Of a stretch of 64,000 nt of DNA, positions 46,207 to 54,909 are shown piece by piece (position 1 is the stretch's first letter; the number at the start of each line of letters is the position of its first letter). The notes under the pieces were generated by a model, which did no database searches, was not told where the DNA came from, and saw only the letters and a program-made list of their open reading frames with translations. Both the position numbers and the translations under genes were made by a program. This stretch comes from Subtercola boreus (GTDB taxonomy: Bacteria > Actinomycetota > Actinomycetes > Actinomycetales > Microbacteriaceae), in assembly GCF_006716115.1 (NCBI RefSeq), contig NZ_VFOO01000001.1, positions 372,001 to 436,000 on the forward strand, written 5' to 3'.

Positions 46207-47340
46207 GTGACGGAGCCGGGCGGAGGGCTGCCGTTCCGACCGCGCGCGACGGAGTCCGTGCCTGCGGCGGCGCCGGCACCCGTGCGAGCGGCGCGGCTCG
46301 GCATGCTGCCCGTGCCGCTTCCGGCCACCCAGAGGCTCGGGGCGGGCATCCCCGACTGGTTGCCGTGCAGCGACCGGTCCCGCGGGCGGCAGGATCCGCT
46401 CTGGGCGACGGGCTCGCGCGGACTGCAGTGGTTCCTCGTCGAGATCGAGGGTTCGTGGGGAATGAACGCGTTCACGTCCTCAGCGCTCGGGCGGGAACTC
46501 GGGCAGCGGATCGTGTCCCGGGTCGAAGCGGCAGGCATGCGACCGTTGGCGATCCGGCGCACCGGGCGGCGCGATCCGGGGGCGAAGACCCGCTGGCGGT
46601 GGGCGTTCGTCGACTCGCGGCCCGGGTTCGAAGAGGTGCGGTGGGGTGAGGTGGATGCTCCGGGGGAGCTGCTCGAGGTTCCGCTCGACGGGTCGACGGG
46701 CATCCACTCTGCGGAGCCGGTCTACGCGGTGTGCACCCACGCCAAACACGACCAGTGCTGCGCGGTGCGGGGGAGGCCGGTCGTGGGTGCGCTCGCGGCA
46801 GAGTTCCCGCACGAGACCTGGGAGTGCTCGCACCTCGGCGGCGACCGGTTCGCGGGCACGATGGTGCTGTTCCCGGAGGGGCTCTACTACGGCCGGGTCG
46901 ACGACGCGGACGCGGTCGCGGTGGTGCGCCTCGCGCGGGAGGGCCGGGTGGACGAGCGGTTCTTCCGCGGGCGCAGTTCGCTGACGCACCCGGTGCAGGC
47001 GGCGCAGCACTTCGCGCGGGAGCGTTTCGGGGTCGACCGGCTCGCGGCGTTCGCGCCGCTCGCCGAGCGCGAGGGCGGCGTGGATGGCGTCACGGTCGTG
47101 ACGCTCGCGGCCGGCGCTGGCGCGGGCGCGGCTGGCGCGGCGGGCGTTGGCGCGGCGGGGGCTGGCGCGGCGGGAGGTGGCGCGGGCGCGGCTGGCGCGG
47201 CGGCGAGTGTCGGGGTCGCGGATGCCCGGATCGAGGTCGTCGTCGCGGAGACACTCTCGCAGCCGCTGCTCAGCACGTGTGGCACCACCCGCTTCGGTCG
47301 GGTGCGCGAGTTCACCCTAGTGTCCCTGACCCCGGCCTGA
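46207..47340 (+). CDS. Sucrase/ferredoxin-like thioredoxin-fold [2Fe-2S] protein
   Basis: 377 residues from a GTG. The Suc_Fer-like signature is complete: VCTHAKHDQCCAVRGRPVV and ETWECSHLGGDRFAGTMVLFPEGLYYGRV (given as separate pieces of the family). A low-complexity run of Ala/Gly repeats (near 47105-47215) interrupts the C-terminal part. Role unknown; related proteins are thought to be electron carriers. It lies directly after the oxygenase, to which it could supply electrons; that link is speculative. Confidence 0.85.
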   Translation: MTEPGGGLPFRPRATESVPAAAPAPVRAARLGMLPVPLPATQRLGAGIPDWLPCSDRSRGRQDPLWATGSRGLQWFLVEIEGSWGMNAFTSSALGRELGQRIVSRVEAAGMRPLAIRRTGRRDPGAKTRWRWAFVDSRPGFEEVRWGEVDAPGELLEVPLDGSTGIHSAEPVYAVCTHAKHDQCCAVRGRPVVGALAAEFPHETWECSHLGGDRFAGTMVLFPEGLYYGRVDDADAVAVVRLAREGRVDERFFRGRSSLTHPVQAAQHFARERFGVDRLAAFAPLAEREGGVDGVTVVTLAAGAGAGAAGAAGVGAAGAGAAGGGAGAAGAAASVGVADARIEVVVAETLSQPLLSTCGTTRFGRVREFTLVSLTPA

Positions 47341-47345
47341 CCGGT

Positions 47346-47401
47346 CGAAGGGCCCCAAACTGTGCGCTGCGCGTTGGTTTGGAGCAGTTTGCGTCCCTTC
47401 G
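47346..47401. repeat. Imperfect palindrome at a convergent junction (copy 3)
   Basis: The outer arms CGAAGGGNCCCAAACTG and complement pair with a few mismatches around a GC-rich centre. The outer CGAAGGG...CCCTTCG is shared with the elements at 686 and 10359. It lies between the sucrase/ferredoxin-like gene and the NUDIX gene. Confidence 0.6.
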
Positions 47402-47437
47402 AGGGGCCGGCGGCCCGCGAGAGGAGGGCGGGGCGGG

Positions 47438-48667
47438 TCAGGCGGCGTCGAGGAGGGCGAGGAGCCAGGAGGGGCCGAGCACGGTGGCCCCGAGGGCTTC
47501 GACGCGGGCAGTGAGGCCGCGGTCGGCGGTCACGACGAAGATGCGTGGGGCGGCATCCGACGCGCCGGTGGCCGCGCTTGCGCCGTTCGATCCGGAGCCG
47601 ACGTCGGACGCACCGGCGTGGGCCGCCACCGCGTCGACGATCGCCTGGTCGCCGTCGTGTTCGGCGGGGAGCAGTTCGACAGGCCGGGCGAGCTCCGCCT
47701 CTCCGGCACCGTGCCCCGCGAGGAGGTCGCCCGAGCCGGCGCTCCCCGAAGCGACGCCACCCGGGACGGAAGCGCCCGAGCCGACGCCACCCGAAGCGGC
47801 GCCGCCCGGGGCGGAAGCGCCCGAGCCGACGCTGCCCGAAGCGGCGCCACCCGAGCCTGTGCCACCCGAGCCTGTGCCACCCGAAGCGGAAGCGCCCGCG
47901 ACAGCAGCAGCCGCGACATCCGGAGCGTCGAGACGCGCAGCGCGGGCCTGGCCTTCTGTGACGAGCACGATGTGCGGCCACCAGCGCGTGCCCGCGAGCG
48001 ACGGGTCGTCGTCGATGCCGAGGGAGGCCGCGCTCAGACCGTCACGGCCGAGGCGCGAGAGGCGGCCGGCGAGGCGTTCGGTGGCGCCGACCCTGTCTTT
48101 CCACCAGCCGTCGGGGCGGGAGCCGACCACGTTGGCCGAGTCCACGATGAGAACGGTGCGCCGCGACAGTTCTGCGCTGAGCACAGGCCAGCTCGCACCG
48201 AAACCCGGGTGCAGGGGGAGCGCCGCCACCTCGTCGACCGGCACCCAGCGCACCTCGATGCTCTCGGCGTCGGTGACCGCGGCATCGAAGGGTGCCGTGA
48301 CGTCGACGACGACGGTGGTGTAGCTCCAGAACCCGAGGTCGAGTGTGGAGGTCATCCGGAGCCGGAGCGCGTCGACGACGACCCCCGCCTCTTCGGACGC
48401 CTCGCGGACGGCACCCTGTACGGGCGTCTCGCTCTCGTGGCGCGCACCGCCCGGGAGTCCCCACGTTCCGCCGAAGTGGCTCCAGTTGGCGCGGTGCTGC
48501 AGCAGGATGCCGCGGGCCGGGTCGTGCGCCAGCAGGCCCGCAGCCCCGAAACGGCCCCAGAACCTGCGGCCCGAACCGTCTTCGACCCAGCCGTCACCGC
48601 TCCCCGGGGCGGAGTGCAGCCGGGGCGGTACAAAGGAGTGTGGCGAGGGCTCCGCCTGCTCTGTCAT
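47438..48667 (-). CDS. NUDIX hydrolase fused to a NYN/PIN-like domain
   Basis: 409 residues. The N-terminal NUDIX domain has the box GGARHESETPVQGAVREASEEAGV (as the GX5EX7REUXEEXGU pattern). From about residue 170, VLIVDSANVVGSRPDGWW opens a NYN/PIN-type nuclease fold with later Asp-rich VTADRGLTARVEALG. A Gly/Ser/Ala repeat (about 262-315) and a further loop are inserted into that second domain. It could couple nucleotide clean-up to RNA decay. CAAAAT plus six bases precedes the ATG. Confidence 0.82.
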   Translation of the reverse strand: MTEQAEPSPHSFVPPRLHSAPGSGDGWVEDGSGRRFWGRFGAAGLLAHDPARGILLQHRANWSHFGGTWGLPGGARHESETPVQGAVREASEEAGVVVDALRLRMTSTLDLGFWSYTTVVVDVTAPFDAAVTDAESIEVRWVPVDEVAALPLHPGFGASWPVLSAELSRRTVLIVDSANVVGSRPDGWWKDRVGATERLAGRLSRLGRDGLSAASLGIDDDPSLAGTRWWPHIVLVTEGQARAARLDAPDVAAAAVAGASASGGTGSGGTGSGGAASGSVGSGASAPGGAASGGVGSGASVPGGVASGSAGSGDLLAGHGAGEAELARPVELLPAEHDGDQAIVDAVAAHAGASDVGSGSNGASAATGASDAAPRIFVVTADRGLTARVEALGATVLGPSWLLALLDAA

Positions 48668-48779
48668 GACCTGATTTTGTCACGCCGGGCGGTGCTCGAC
48701 GAACCAGCCGACACGCACACTCCGCGAAACTCGGGCCCGCCTACCGGGAATACGGGCGTGTCGCGCATAAGGTGCTTGT

Positions 48780-51700
48780 GTGTGGCGTGCCGATAAGAAA
48801 CGAGATTCAGACCCTGAAGAGTCTGGCACCGACGAAGCGACGTCGGCGTGGGGTCGCCGCGCCGATTCCGGAGCCCCCGGCAGAGGTGAGACGGCGATGA
48901 GAACGGGCTCGATCATCTCCACCGATGACCTGGTGGAACCGACCCGCCAAAAGTGGCGGGAGCAGCTGGCTGCTGTCGGCGGCCTCAGCCCGCTCATCCA
49001 CTTCGACGACGCGCCGCGCTCGAGGGTCGACCTGACGTCGACGCACCCGAGCGGTCTGGCCCAGTTCATCACGGGCAACGCGACGTTGCTGTCGAGCCTC
49101 ATCCGCGACGAGCTGGCCCTTCGCAGCGCCCGCATCGCCGCCGGCGCGATCACCGACAAGGGCGTGGAGCTCCGTGCCGTGCGCGGCATCGACTCCGTGC
49201 ACCTCGCGATCGGCCTCGCCCAGTGGAAGCTCGAGGAGCAGGAGTTCAGCGCTCCGCTTCTGCTCCGCCCGCTCTCGGTGCGCCGGTACGGCCGCGACTT
49301 CGAGTTGAAGCTCCGCGGCGCGCCCTTCGTCAACCCCGAACTCGCCCGGGCCCTCTCCGAGCAGTTCCAGATCACGCTCGACGCCGAGCAGGTCGTCGCG
49401 CTCGCCGCCTCGAACGGCGTGTTCAAGCCCCAGCCGGTCATCGACCACCTCCGCGGCATCACCTCGCACCTGCCCTGGTTCAGCGTGCAGCCGCGGCTCG
49501 TGGTGTCGTCGTTCGCCGATGTCGCCACGTCGATGGTGTCGGATGCCCGGAAGCTCGATCATCCGGTGCTCGACGCCGTGGCCGGCAGCCTCACGGCGCG
49601 CCGGGCCGTGCAGGAGTCGTACCACCCGGTCGAGCCGAGCCCGCAGGACTCGCGCACACCCTCGACCGACACCCTGCTGCTCGATGCGGACGCCGAGCAG
49701 GAGAACGTCGTCGCGCAGATCTCGGGCGGCAACTCGCTCGTCGTCAAGACGCTTCCCGGCACCGGCGGCACGCAGACCATCGTGAACGCGGTCGGCGCCC
49801 TGGTCGCGCAGAACAAGCGTGTACTCATCGTGAGTCCTCGCCGCCTCAGCCTCCGCGGCATCGCCCGCCGCCTGAACGACGTCGGGCTGCCCGGGGCCGC
49901 GGTGTCGCCGCGCACGCTCCGCCGCGACCTGATCCAGTCGATCGGCCGCAACGAGAAGGCGATGCAGCCGCATGTCGCCGACGTCGACGAGGCGCTCGTG
50001 CGGCTCCGCCACGTGCTGCTCGACTACCGCCAGTCTCTGTCCCGCGTCGATCCGCTGCTGAAGGTCTCTGTTCTGGATGCCCTGCGGGAGCTTGCGCGCC
50101 TGTCGCTGCTGCCCCAGCCGCCGGCCACCACCGCGCGCCTCGACCGCCCGTCGCTCGAGGCGCTCGCCTCGGGGCGCGGCAAGGCGGCGAAGACGCTGAT
50201 CAAGGCGGCGGCACTCGGCGAGTTCCGCTACGGGCCGGGCGACTCGCCCTGGTACGGCGCGAACTTCGACACGGCAGAAGACGCCGCCGAGGTGCATGCA
50301 ACAGCCAAGCGCGTGCACCGCACCGACCTGCCGAACCTGCTCACCCGGGCCTACGAGCTCGTCGGACAGACGCACATGCGACAGTTCACGACCATCTCCG
50401 AGCTCGGCTCCTACCTCCGCCTGCTGCTCGACCTGCGGGAGACGCTCGACAAGTTCCTGCCCGTCGTGTTCGACCGGTCCCTCACCGACATCATCGCGGC
50501 CACCGGGCCACGCCGCGACTCCGCGCAGATGACCGGAACCTCCCGTCGTCGCCTCCGCAGCCTCGCGAAGGAGTACGTGCGCCCCGGGGTGCACATCGGC
50601 GACATCAACGCTTCGCTCCGTCGCATCCAGCAGCAGCGCACCCTGTGGCACCGTTTCGCCGCTGCCGGCATCCCGCCGGAGGTGCCGACCGGGCTCGACG
50701 ACGTGCAGGTGGCCTTCCAGCGCGTGAGCGAAGACCTCGCGCGGCTGGATGTTCCGCTCGGCCTCGCAGGATCGGCCCGCCAGCTGAGTGAACGGCCGAT
50801 CAACGAACTGATCCCGCTGCTCGACGGGCTCGCTGCCGACTCCGAGGTGCTCGCGAACCTGCAGGAGCGCACGGCACTGCTCGACACCCTTCGGGAACTC
50901 GCCCTCGACCCCCTGCTCACCGACCTCTCCGAACGTCACATCCCGGAAGACGCTGTGGCCGACGAACTCGAGCTGGCCTGGTGGCAGAGCGTGCTCGAAC
51001 TGATGCTCGCGAACGACCGCGCCCTGCTCGGGGCCAACACGGGCATCCTCGACCGCCTGGAATCGGACTTCGTGCTCGTCGACGAGGCACACGCATCGGT
51101 CAGCGGGCAGATCCTCTCCTGGCAGCTTTCGGAGACGTGGAGCGTGGGTCTTGTCGACCACGCCGACGAGGCCACCGCACTGAAGACGCTGCTGCGGGGC
51201 GACGGGGTCACCTCCGCCTCGCTGCAGAAGGCTGCGCCGTACCTCAGCCGGGTGCTCGCGCCCGTCTGGCTCGCGTCCCCCTACGAAGTCAGCGAGATCA
51301 CCGACGAGATCGTGTTCGATGCGGTCATCCTCGTCGACGCCGGAGCGACCACGCTCGCTGAGAACGCCGGCGCGATCCGTCGTGCCCGGCAGGTCGTGGC
51401 GTTCGGCGACCCCGTCACGCAGACGCCCTCGCACTTCGAGATCGCGGTTGCGGCCGTCGTGCAGCCCGCGCCGCGGAGCGCCTCCGGTGACGCCGCTGTT
51501 GCGGCCGACGCGCAGTCGGTTGAGCAGCTGGCCGGGGAGTCCGCGATGGCCCGCCTGGCCGAGATCGTGCCCACGCTCTCGCTCACCCGCAGCTACCGGG
51601 CCGGCGGCGAAGACCTCGCCGAGCTCGTGAACCACCGGTTCTACAACGGCAAGATCGACTCGTTGCCCTGGGCGGGAACCTTCCTCGGTCACGGCAGCCT

Positions 51701-52553
51701 GACGCTGCACTACCTCGAGGGTGCGGGCGGGATGCCCGACAGCGAGACCGGTGCCGTCGAGAGTGTCGACGCCGAAGTCGAGCGCGTCGTCTGGCTGGTC
51801 ATGGACCACGCCCAGAAGTACCCGCGCGAGTCTCTCATGGTGATCACCGCCAGCGCCAAACACGCGGTGCGCCTGCAGCAGGCCGTTCTCGCAGCGTTCG
51901 CGAAGCGCAGCGACCTGAGCGACTTCATCCTGAAGGACCGGGCGGAGCCGTTCATGGTGGCGACGCTCGAGCAGTCGGTGGCGCAGAGCCGTGACCGGGT
52001 GATCTTCTCGGTCGGCTATGGGCGCACCCCGCACGGCCGGGTGCTGTCGAACTTCGGTCCGCTCGCAAAACCGGGCGGAGAGCGCCTGCTCGCGGTCGGT
52101 ATGACCAGGGCCCGCCGCTCGATGGACATCGTGAGCTGCTTCAAGCCGACCGACATCGACGAGGAGCGCATGACGTACGGTGTCGTGTCGCTGCGCCAGA
52201 TTCTCACCGAAGCCGAGAACGGGCCCTCGCCCGACACGTTCTCGAGCCCCGGGGATGCCCTGCTCATCGACCTCGCCCGGCGCCTCGGTGCCCGGGGCCT
52301 CGAGGTTGCGTTCGAGCACCGCGGCAAGCTGACGCTGGTGGCCTCGTACGAGGGCCGCGCGATCGTCGTCGAGACGGACGCGGTGGTGCACTCGATGAGC
52401 CTCCGCGAGTCGCTCCGGCTCCGCCCCGACATGCTGAAGCGCCTCGGCTGGCACTACCTGCGCGTGCACAGCTTCGAGCTGTTCACCGACCCCGAGGCCG
52501 TGGCGACGCGCATCGCGTCGGTCATCGGCGTGCGGCAGCTCACCGCGGTCTGA
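48780..52553 (+). CDS. Large helicase-like protein with degenerate ATPase motifs and nuclease-fold tail
   Basis: 1257 residues, family of UvrD/Upf1-like SF1 proteins. The Walker A position reads LPGTGGTQT (325-333) with Gly330 where Lys is required. The Walker B site reads VILVDAGATT with Ala854 in place of Glu. Motif VI (VGMTRARRS, near 1107) and the motif IV-like SYRAGGEDLAELVNHRF remain. The end (about 1165-1257; VETDAVV... LGWHYLRVHSFELFTDP) fits the MTES_1575-type restriction-endonuclease-like tail. The GTG follows TAAGGT plus six bases. Probably a structural or DNA-binding protein rather than a motor. Confidence 0.8.
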   Translation: MWRADKKRDSDPEESGTDEATSAWGRRADSGAPGRGETAMRTGSIISTDDLVEPTRQKWREQLAAVGGLSPLIHFDDAPRSRVDLTSTHPSGLAQFITGNATLLSSLIRDELALRSARIAAGAITDKGVELRAVRGIDSVHLAIGLAQWKLEEQEFSAPLLLRPLSVRRYGRDFELKLRGAPFVNPELARALSEQFQITLDAEQVVALAASNGVFKPQPVIDHLRGITSHLPWFSVQPRLVVSSFADVATSMVSDARKLDHPVLDAVAGSLTARRAVQESYHPVEPSPQDSRTPSTDTLLLDADAEQENVVAQISGGNSLVVKTLPGTGGTQTIVNAVGALVAQNKRVLIVSPRRLSLRGIARRLNDVGLPGAAVSPRTLRRDLIQSIGRNEKAMQPHVADVDEALVRLRHVLLDYRQSLSRVDPLLKVSVLDALRELARLSLLPQPPATTARLDRPSLEALASGRGKAAKTLIKAAALGEFRYGPGDSPWYGANFDTAEDAAEVHATAKRVHRTDLPNLLTRAYELVGQTHMRQFTTISELGSYLRLLLDLRETLDKFLPVVFDRSLTDIIAATGPRRDSAQMTGTSRRRLRSLAKEYVRPGVHIGDINASLRRIQQQRTLWHRFAAAGIPPEVPTGLDDVQVAFQRVSEDLARLDVPLGLAGSARQLSERPINELIPLLDGLAADSEVLANLQERTALLDTLRELALDPLLTDLSERHIPEDAVADELELAWWQSVLELMLANDRALLGANTGILDRLESDFVLVDEAHASVSGQILSWQLSETWSVGLVDHADEATALKTLLRGDGVTSASLQKAAPYLSRVLAPVWLASPYEVSEITDEIVFDAVILVDAGATTLAENAGAIRRARQVVAFGDPVTQTPSHFEIAVAAVVQPAPRSASGDAAVAADAQSVEQLAGESAMARLAEIVPTLSLTRSYRAGGEDLAELVNHRFYNGKIDSLPWAGTFLGHGSLTLHYLEGAGGMPDSETGAVESVDAEVERVVWLVMDHAQKYPRESLMVITASAKHAVRLQQAVLAAFAKRSDLSDFILKDRAEPFMVATLEQSVAQSRDRVIFSVGYGRTPHGRVLSNFGPLAKPGGERLLAVGMTRARRSMDIVSCFKPTDIDEERMTYGVVSLRQILTEAENGPSPDTFSSPGDALLIDLARRLGARGLEVAFEHRGKLTLVASYEGRAIVVETDAVVHSMSLRESLRLRPDMLKRLGWHYLRVHSFELFTDPEAVATRIASVIGVRQLTAV

Positions 52554-52644
52554 CTCTCAGCTGAAACAAATTTTCGCTGTTTCGCGTAATGACTGCCGGT
52601 TGGCGGTGTCTCTCAGTTGTCAACACCCAACGAGAGGTTTCACC

Positions 52645-53145
52645 GTGTCAACCACATTTCATCGTCTCATTGTCGGCGCAGTCACCGCTGCCTCGGCAGT
52701 CGCGCTCATTGGCGCTGGTGCAGTTTCTGCTCAGGCGGATCCGATCGCACCCCCGGTAACCGCGAGCCAGACTTACGCCCAGTTCACGGTTCCCGAGCCC
52801 GGCGCCTATCAGCGCAGCACTGCACCCGTTGAAGGAAGCATCAATTTCGGGGTGAGGCCTGGTGCAACGACCGCCGACCTTGCGATTTCGCTCTGGTGCG
52901 ACGACGGGAAGACCTACCCGCTGCACACCGCGCTGGACTCAGCTCGTTCGAACCTCCCGACTGGTGTCAGCTACTCCGCTGATCTTCCGCTGACCCTCGT
53001 CGGCCACGGCTGCACGCTTGCCGCGCTGGACCGAACCGGGCAGCCCGTCTGGTTCCGGCCCGCTCGATACAGCAACAGCAAGGCGAAGACGACGACGATC
53101 CTCTATGGCGACGTCGTCTACCGGAACGGCAACGGCGGCCTCTAG
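52645..53145 (+). CDS. Secreted hypothetical protein
   Basis: 166 residues from a GTG with GAGAGG seven bases upstream. Signal peptide about 6-36 ending VSAQADP. The mature part is a small, probably beta-rich domain with two Cys (LWCDDG, GHGCTL) that may pair. Codon third positions and local composition are less GC-rich than neighbours, hinting at recent transfer. No family recognised. The gap before it has a small GAAACA/TGTTTC inverted repeat. Confidence 0.72.
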   Translation: MSTTFHRLIVGAVTAASAVALIGAGAVSAQADPIAPPVTASQTYAQFTVPEPGAYQRSTAPVEGSINFGVRPGATTADLAISLWCDDGKTYPLHTALDSARSNLPTGVSYSADLPLTLVGHGCTLAALDRTGQPVWFRPARYSNSKAKTTTILYGDVVYRNGNGGL

Positions 53146-53152
53146 TCGCTCG

Positions 53153-53386
53153 TCAGTAGTGGGGCGGCACGTCGTCTTTGAGGCGCGACTCGTTGTCGTC
53201 GGGGGAGTCGCCCCAGGCGGCAGCGGTGTCCTCGTCGGCGACGGATGCGCGGAGGTGCGGCTGCACGACGGCGGCGGACTGCGGTTCGGCGTCGGAGCCG
53301 GGGGTAGGAGCGGTGCTCACGCGCCGCCGCCCCACCTGCTTCACGGGCAGGGCTGCAGCGCGGTCATCCGACGAGCCGGCGGTCAC
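53153..53386 (-). CDS. Small conserved actinobacterial hypothetical
   Basis: 77 residues from a GTG overlapping the mscL stop (GTGA), so coupled to mscL. The C-terminus WGDSPDDNESRLKDDVPPHY matches the pattern W-(x)-PDD-x-R-(x)-PPHW/Y seen at the end of many short actinobacterial proteins. Ser/Ala-rich elsewhere. Function unknown. Confidence 0.65.
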   Translation of the reverse strand: MTAGSSDDRAAALPVKQVGRRRVSTAPTPGSDAEPQSAAVVQPHLRASVADEDTAAAWGDSPDDNESRLKDDVPPHY

Positions 53387-53844
53387 TCGTTGGGGAAGGG
53401 CGGGCCCGCGGGCGTCTGGCTCGCGGTCGTGGCGCCCACGGAGCGCTGGGCGGCCAGCAGGTCGCGGATCTCGGCGAGCAGTTCGGCCTCGGTGGGGGGA
53501 GTGGCCGCGGCCTCCTCGGTGGGCGGGCTCTGCTGGCCCTTGAAGAAGGCGACCTTCTTGAGGTGGTTGATCGGCAGCACGAAGACGAAGTAGACGACCA
53601 GCGCGATGATCAGGAACTGGATGATCGCACCGATGACCAGCCCGAATTTGAGCGTCGAGCCATTGATCGTGAAGTCCAGAGCGTCATCGAGCTGGCCTGA
53701 CTGGAAGACCGCGGCGATGAGCGGGTTGAAGATGCCGCCGACGATCGCCGTGACTACTGCCGTGAAGGCTGTACCGATGACGACGGCGACTGCCAGGTCG
53801 ATCACGTTTCCGCGGAGGATGAACTCTCTGAAGCCCTTGAACAT
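53383..53844 (-). CDS. mscL: Large-conductance mechanosensitive channel
   Basis: 153 residues. The N-terminal MFKGFREFILRGNVIDLAVAVVIGTAF with TM1, the periplasmic loop, TM2 (IGAIIQFLIIALVVYFVFV) and the cytoplasmic helix are standard. The pentameric channel opens on osmotic downshock. The cytoplasmic tail after KKVAFFKG is longer and Pro/Ala-rich. Translationally coupled to the small downstream gene. Confidence 0.97.
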   Translation of the reverse strand: MFKGFREFILRGNVIDLAVAVVIGTAFTAVVTAIVGGIFNPLIAAVFQSGQLDDALDFTINGSTLKFGLVIGAIIQFLIIALVVYFVFVLPINHLKKVAFFKGQQSPPTEEAAATPPTEAELLAEIRDLLAAQRSVGATTASQTPAGPPFPNE

Positions 53845-53871
53845 GTGCTATTCCTTACGTTTCTCGGGTGG

Positions 53872-54207
53872 TCAGGCAGCTGCGCCGGATGAACTCGCCG
53901 GCTTGGCGGGAGCTGAGGCCGGTTTGCTGTCCGACGATGACGATGACGATGACGACGTGGAATCCGACGACGAGGAGCCACCGCTGCCCTCGCCCGACGA
54001 CTTCTTCGGCCCGTCGGTCGACGTCTTCGTCGCCCTCGAGTCGTTGCGGTAGAAACCCGATCCGTTGAACGTCACGCCGACCGCACCGAAGACCTTGCGC
54101 AGCTTCCCACCGCACACGGGGCAGACAGTGAGTGAATCGTCGGTGAACGCCTGCTGGATGTCGAACGCGTTGTCGCATTCGGTGCAGCGGTAGGAATAGG
54201 TAGGCAA
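53872..54207 (-). CDS. FmdB-family zinc-ribbon protein
   Basis: 111 residues starting from a TTG with GGAG six bases upstream (LPTYSYRCTECD). Two CxxC knuckles (YRCTEC, TVCPVCGG) form a zinc ribbon, followed by VTFNGSGFYRNDSR and a Ser-rich tail of about 45 residues. FmdB was named as a regulator of formamidase, but the family's role is unclear. It is next to the cyclo-ligase gene on the same strand. Confidence 0.93.
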   Translation of the reverse strand: MPTYSYRCTECDNAFDIQQAFTDDSLTVCPVCGGKLRKVFGAVGVTFNGSGFYRNDSRATKTSTDGPKKSSGEGSGGSSSSDSTSSSSSSSSDSKPASAPAKPASSSGAAA

Positions 54208-54246
54208 GAAGTGCTCCAGGTGATTTTTCTCGGTGGTACGGACGGA

Positions 54247-54825
54247 TCAGAAAGTGAGGATGCGGTTCGGCGTCACGATGCCGTCGACGGGCTGGTCGTG
54301 CACCTCCCGCGGTACGGTGTCGAGCAGTTCGTCGTCGTAGATCACAGCGTAGACAGGGGGGCACTTCTGCATCGACCCGAGAGTCTTGTCGAAGTACCCG
54401 CGCCCCCAGCCGAGCCGCATTCCGCCGGCGTCGACTGCGGCGGCGGGGATGATGATCAGGTCGACGTCGTTGATCGCGATCGGCCCCAGCAGTTCTCCGA
54501 CAGGCTCGGGCATGCCGAACAAGCCGACGGCCTCGGTCTCGCCGTCGCCGTGGGCCCAGTCGAGCAGCCCGTCTTCGCGGGTGATCGGGAAGAGGGTGCT
54601 GATGCCGTTCGCGAACGCCCAGTTCAGGAACGGGCGCGTGTTCGGCTCGTTCTGGGCCGAGAGGTAGCAGGCGACGAGTTTGGCGCTGTGCTGCCCGGTG
54701 AGCGCGATGAGGTTCTGGGTGAACGCCTCGGTCGCACTCTCCCGCTCCGTCGAGGTGCGGTTCCGCCGTCGTTCGCGGAGTTCCGCGCGCAGTGCGCGTT
54801 TGATGTTGCTCGTTTGCGACAGCAT
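54247..54825 (-). CDS. 5-formyltetrahydrofolate cyclo-ligase
   Basis: 192 residues. The substrate/ATP-binding signature MRLGWGRGYFDKTLG is intact, and an N-terminal basic KRALRAELRERRRN helix is present. It converts 5-formyl-THF to 5,10-methenyl-THF using ATP. The ATG follows TAAAAT plus six bases, a leaderless start, divergent from galU. Confidence 0.94.
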   Translation of the reverse strand: MLSQTSNIKRALRAELRERRRNRTSTERESATEAFTQNLIALTGQHSAKLVACYLSAQNEPNTRPFLNWAFANGISTLFPITREDGLLDWAHGDGETEAVGLFGMPEPVGELLGPIAINDVDLIIIPAAAVDAGGMRLGWGRGYFDKTLGSMQKCPPVYAVIYDDELLDTVPREVHDQPVDGIVTPNRILTF

Positions 54826-54909
54826 GTATTGATTTTAGGTGGTGCCACGTGACGCGAGTGTTTCGGAACCTCTCCGACGGGCACGCGATTTTTGGATACC
54901 CTCATAGCC

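Noticed and set aside
48807-52469. A 1220-codon open frame on the minus strand opposite the helicase-like gene
   Set aside because: Its translation is Arg/Gly/Glu/Val-rich with no domain, as expected for the antisense of GC-rich coding DNA. The plus-strand protein has recognisable motifs.
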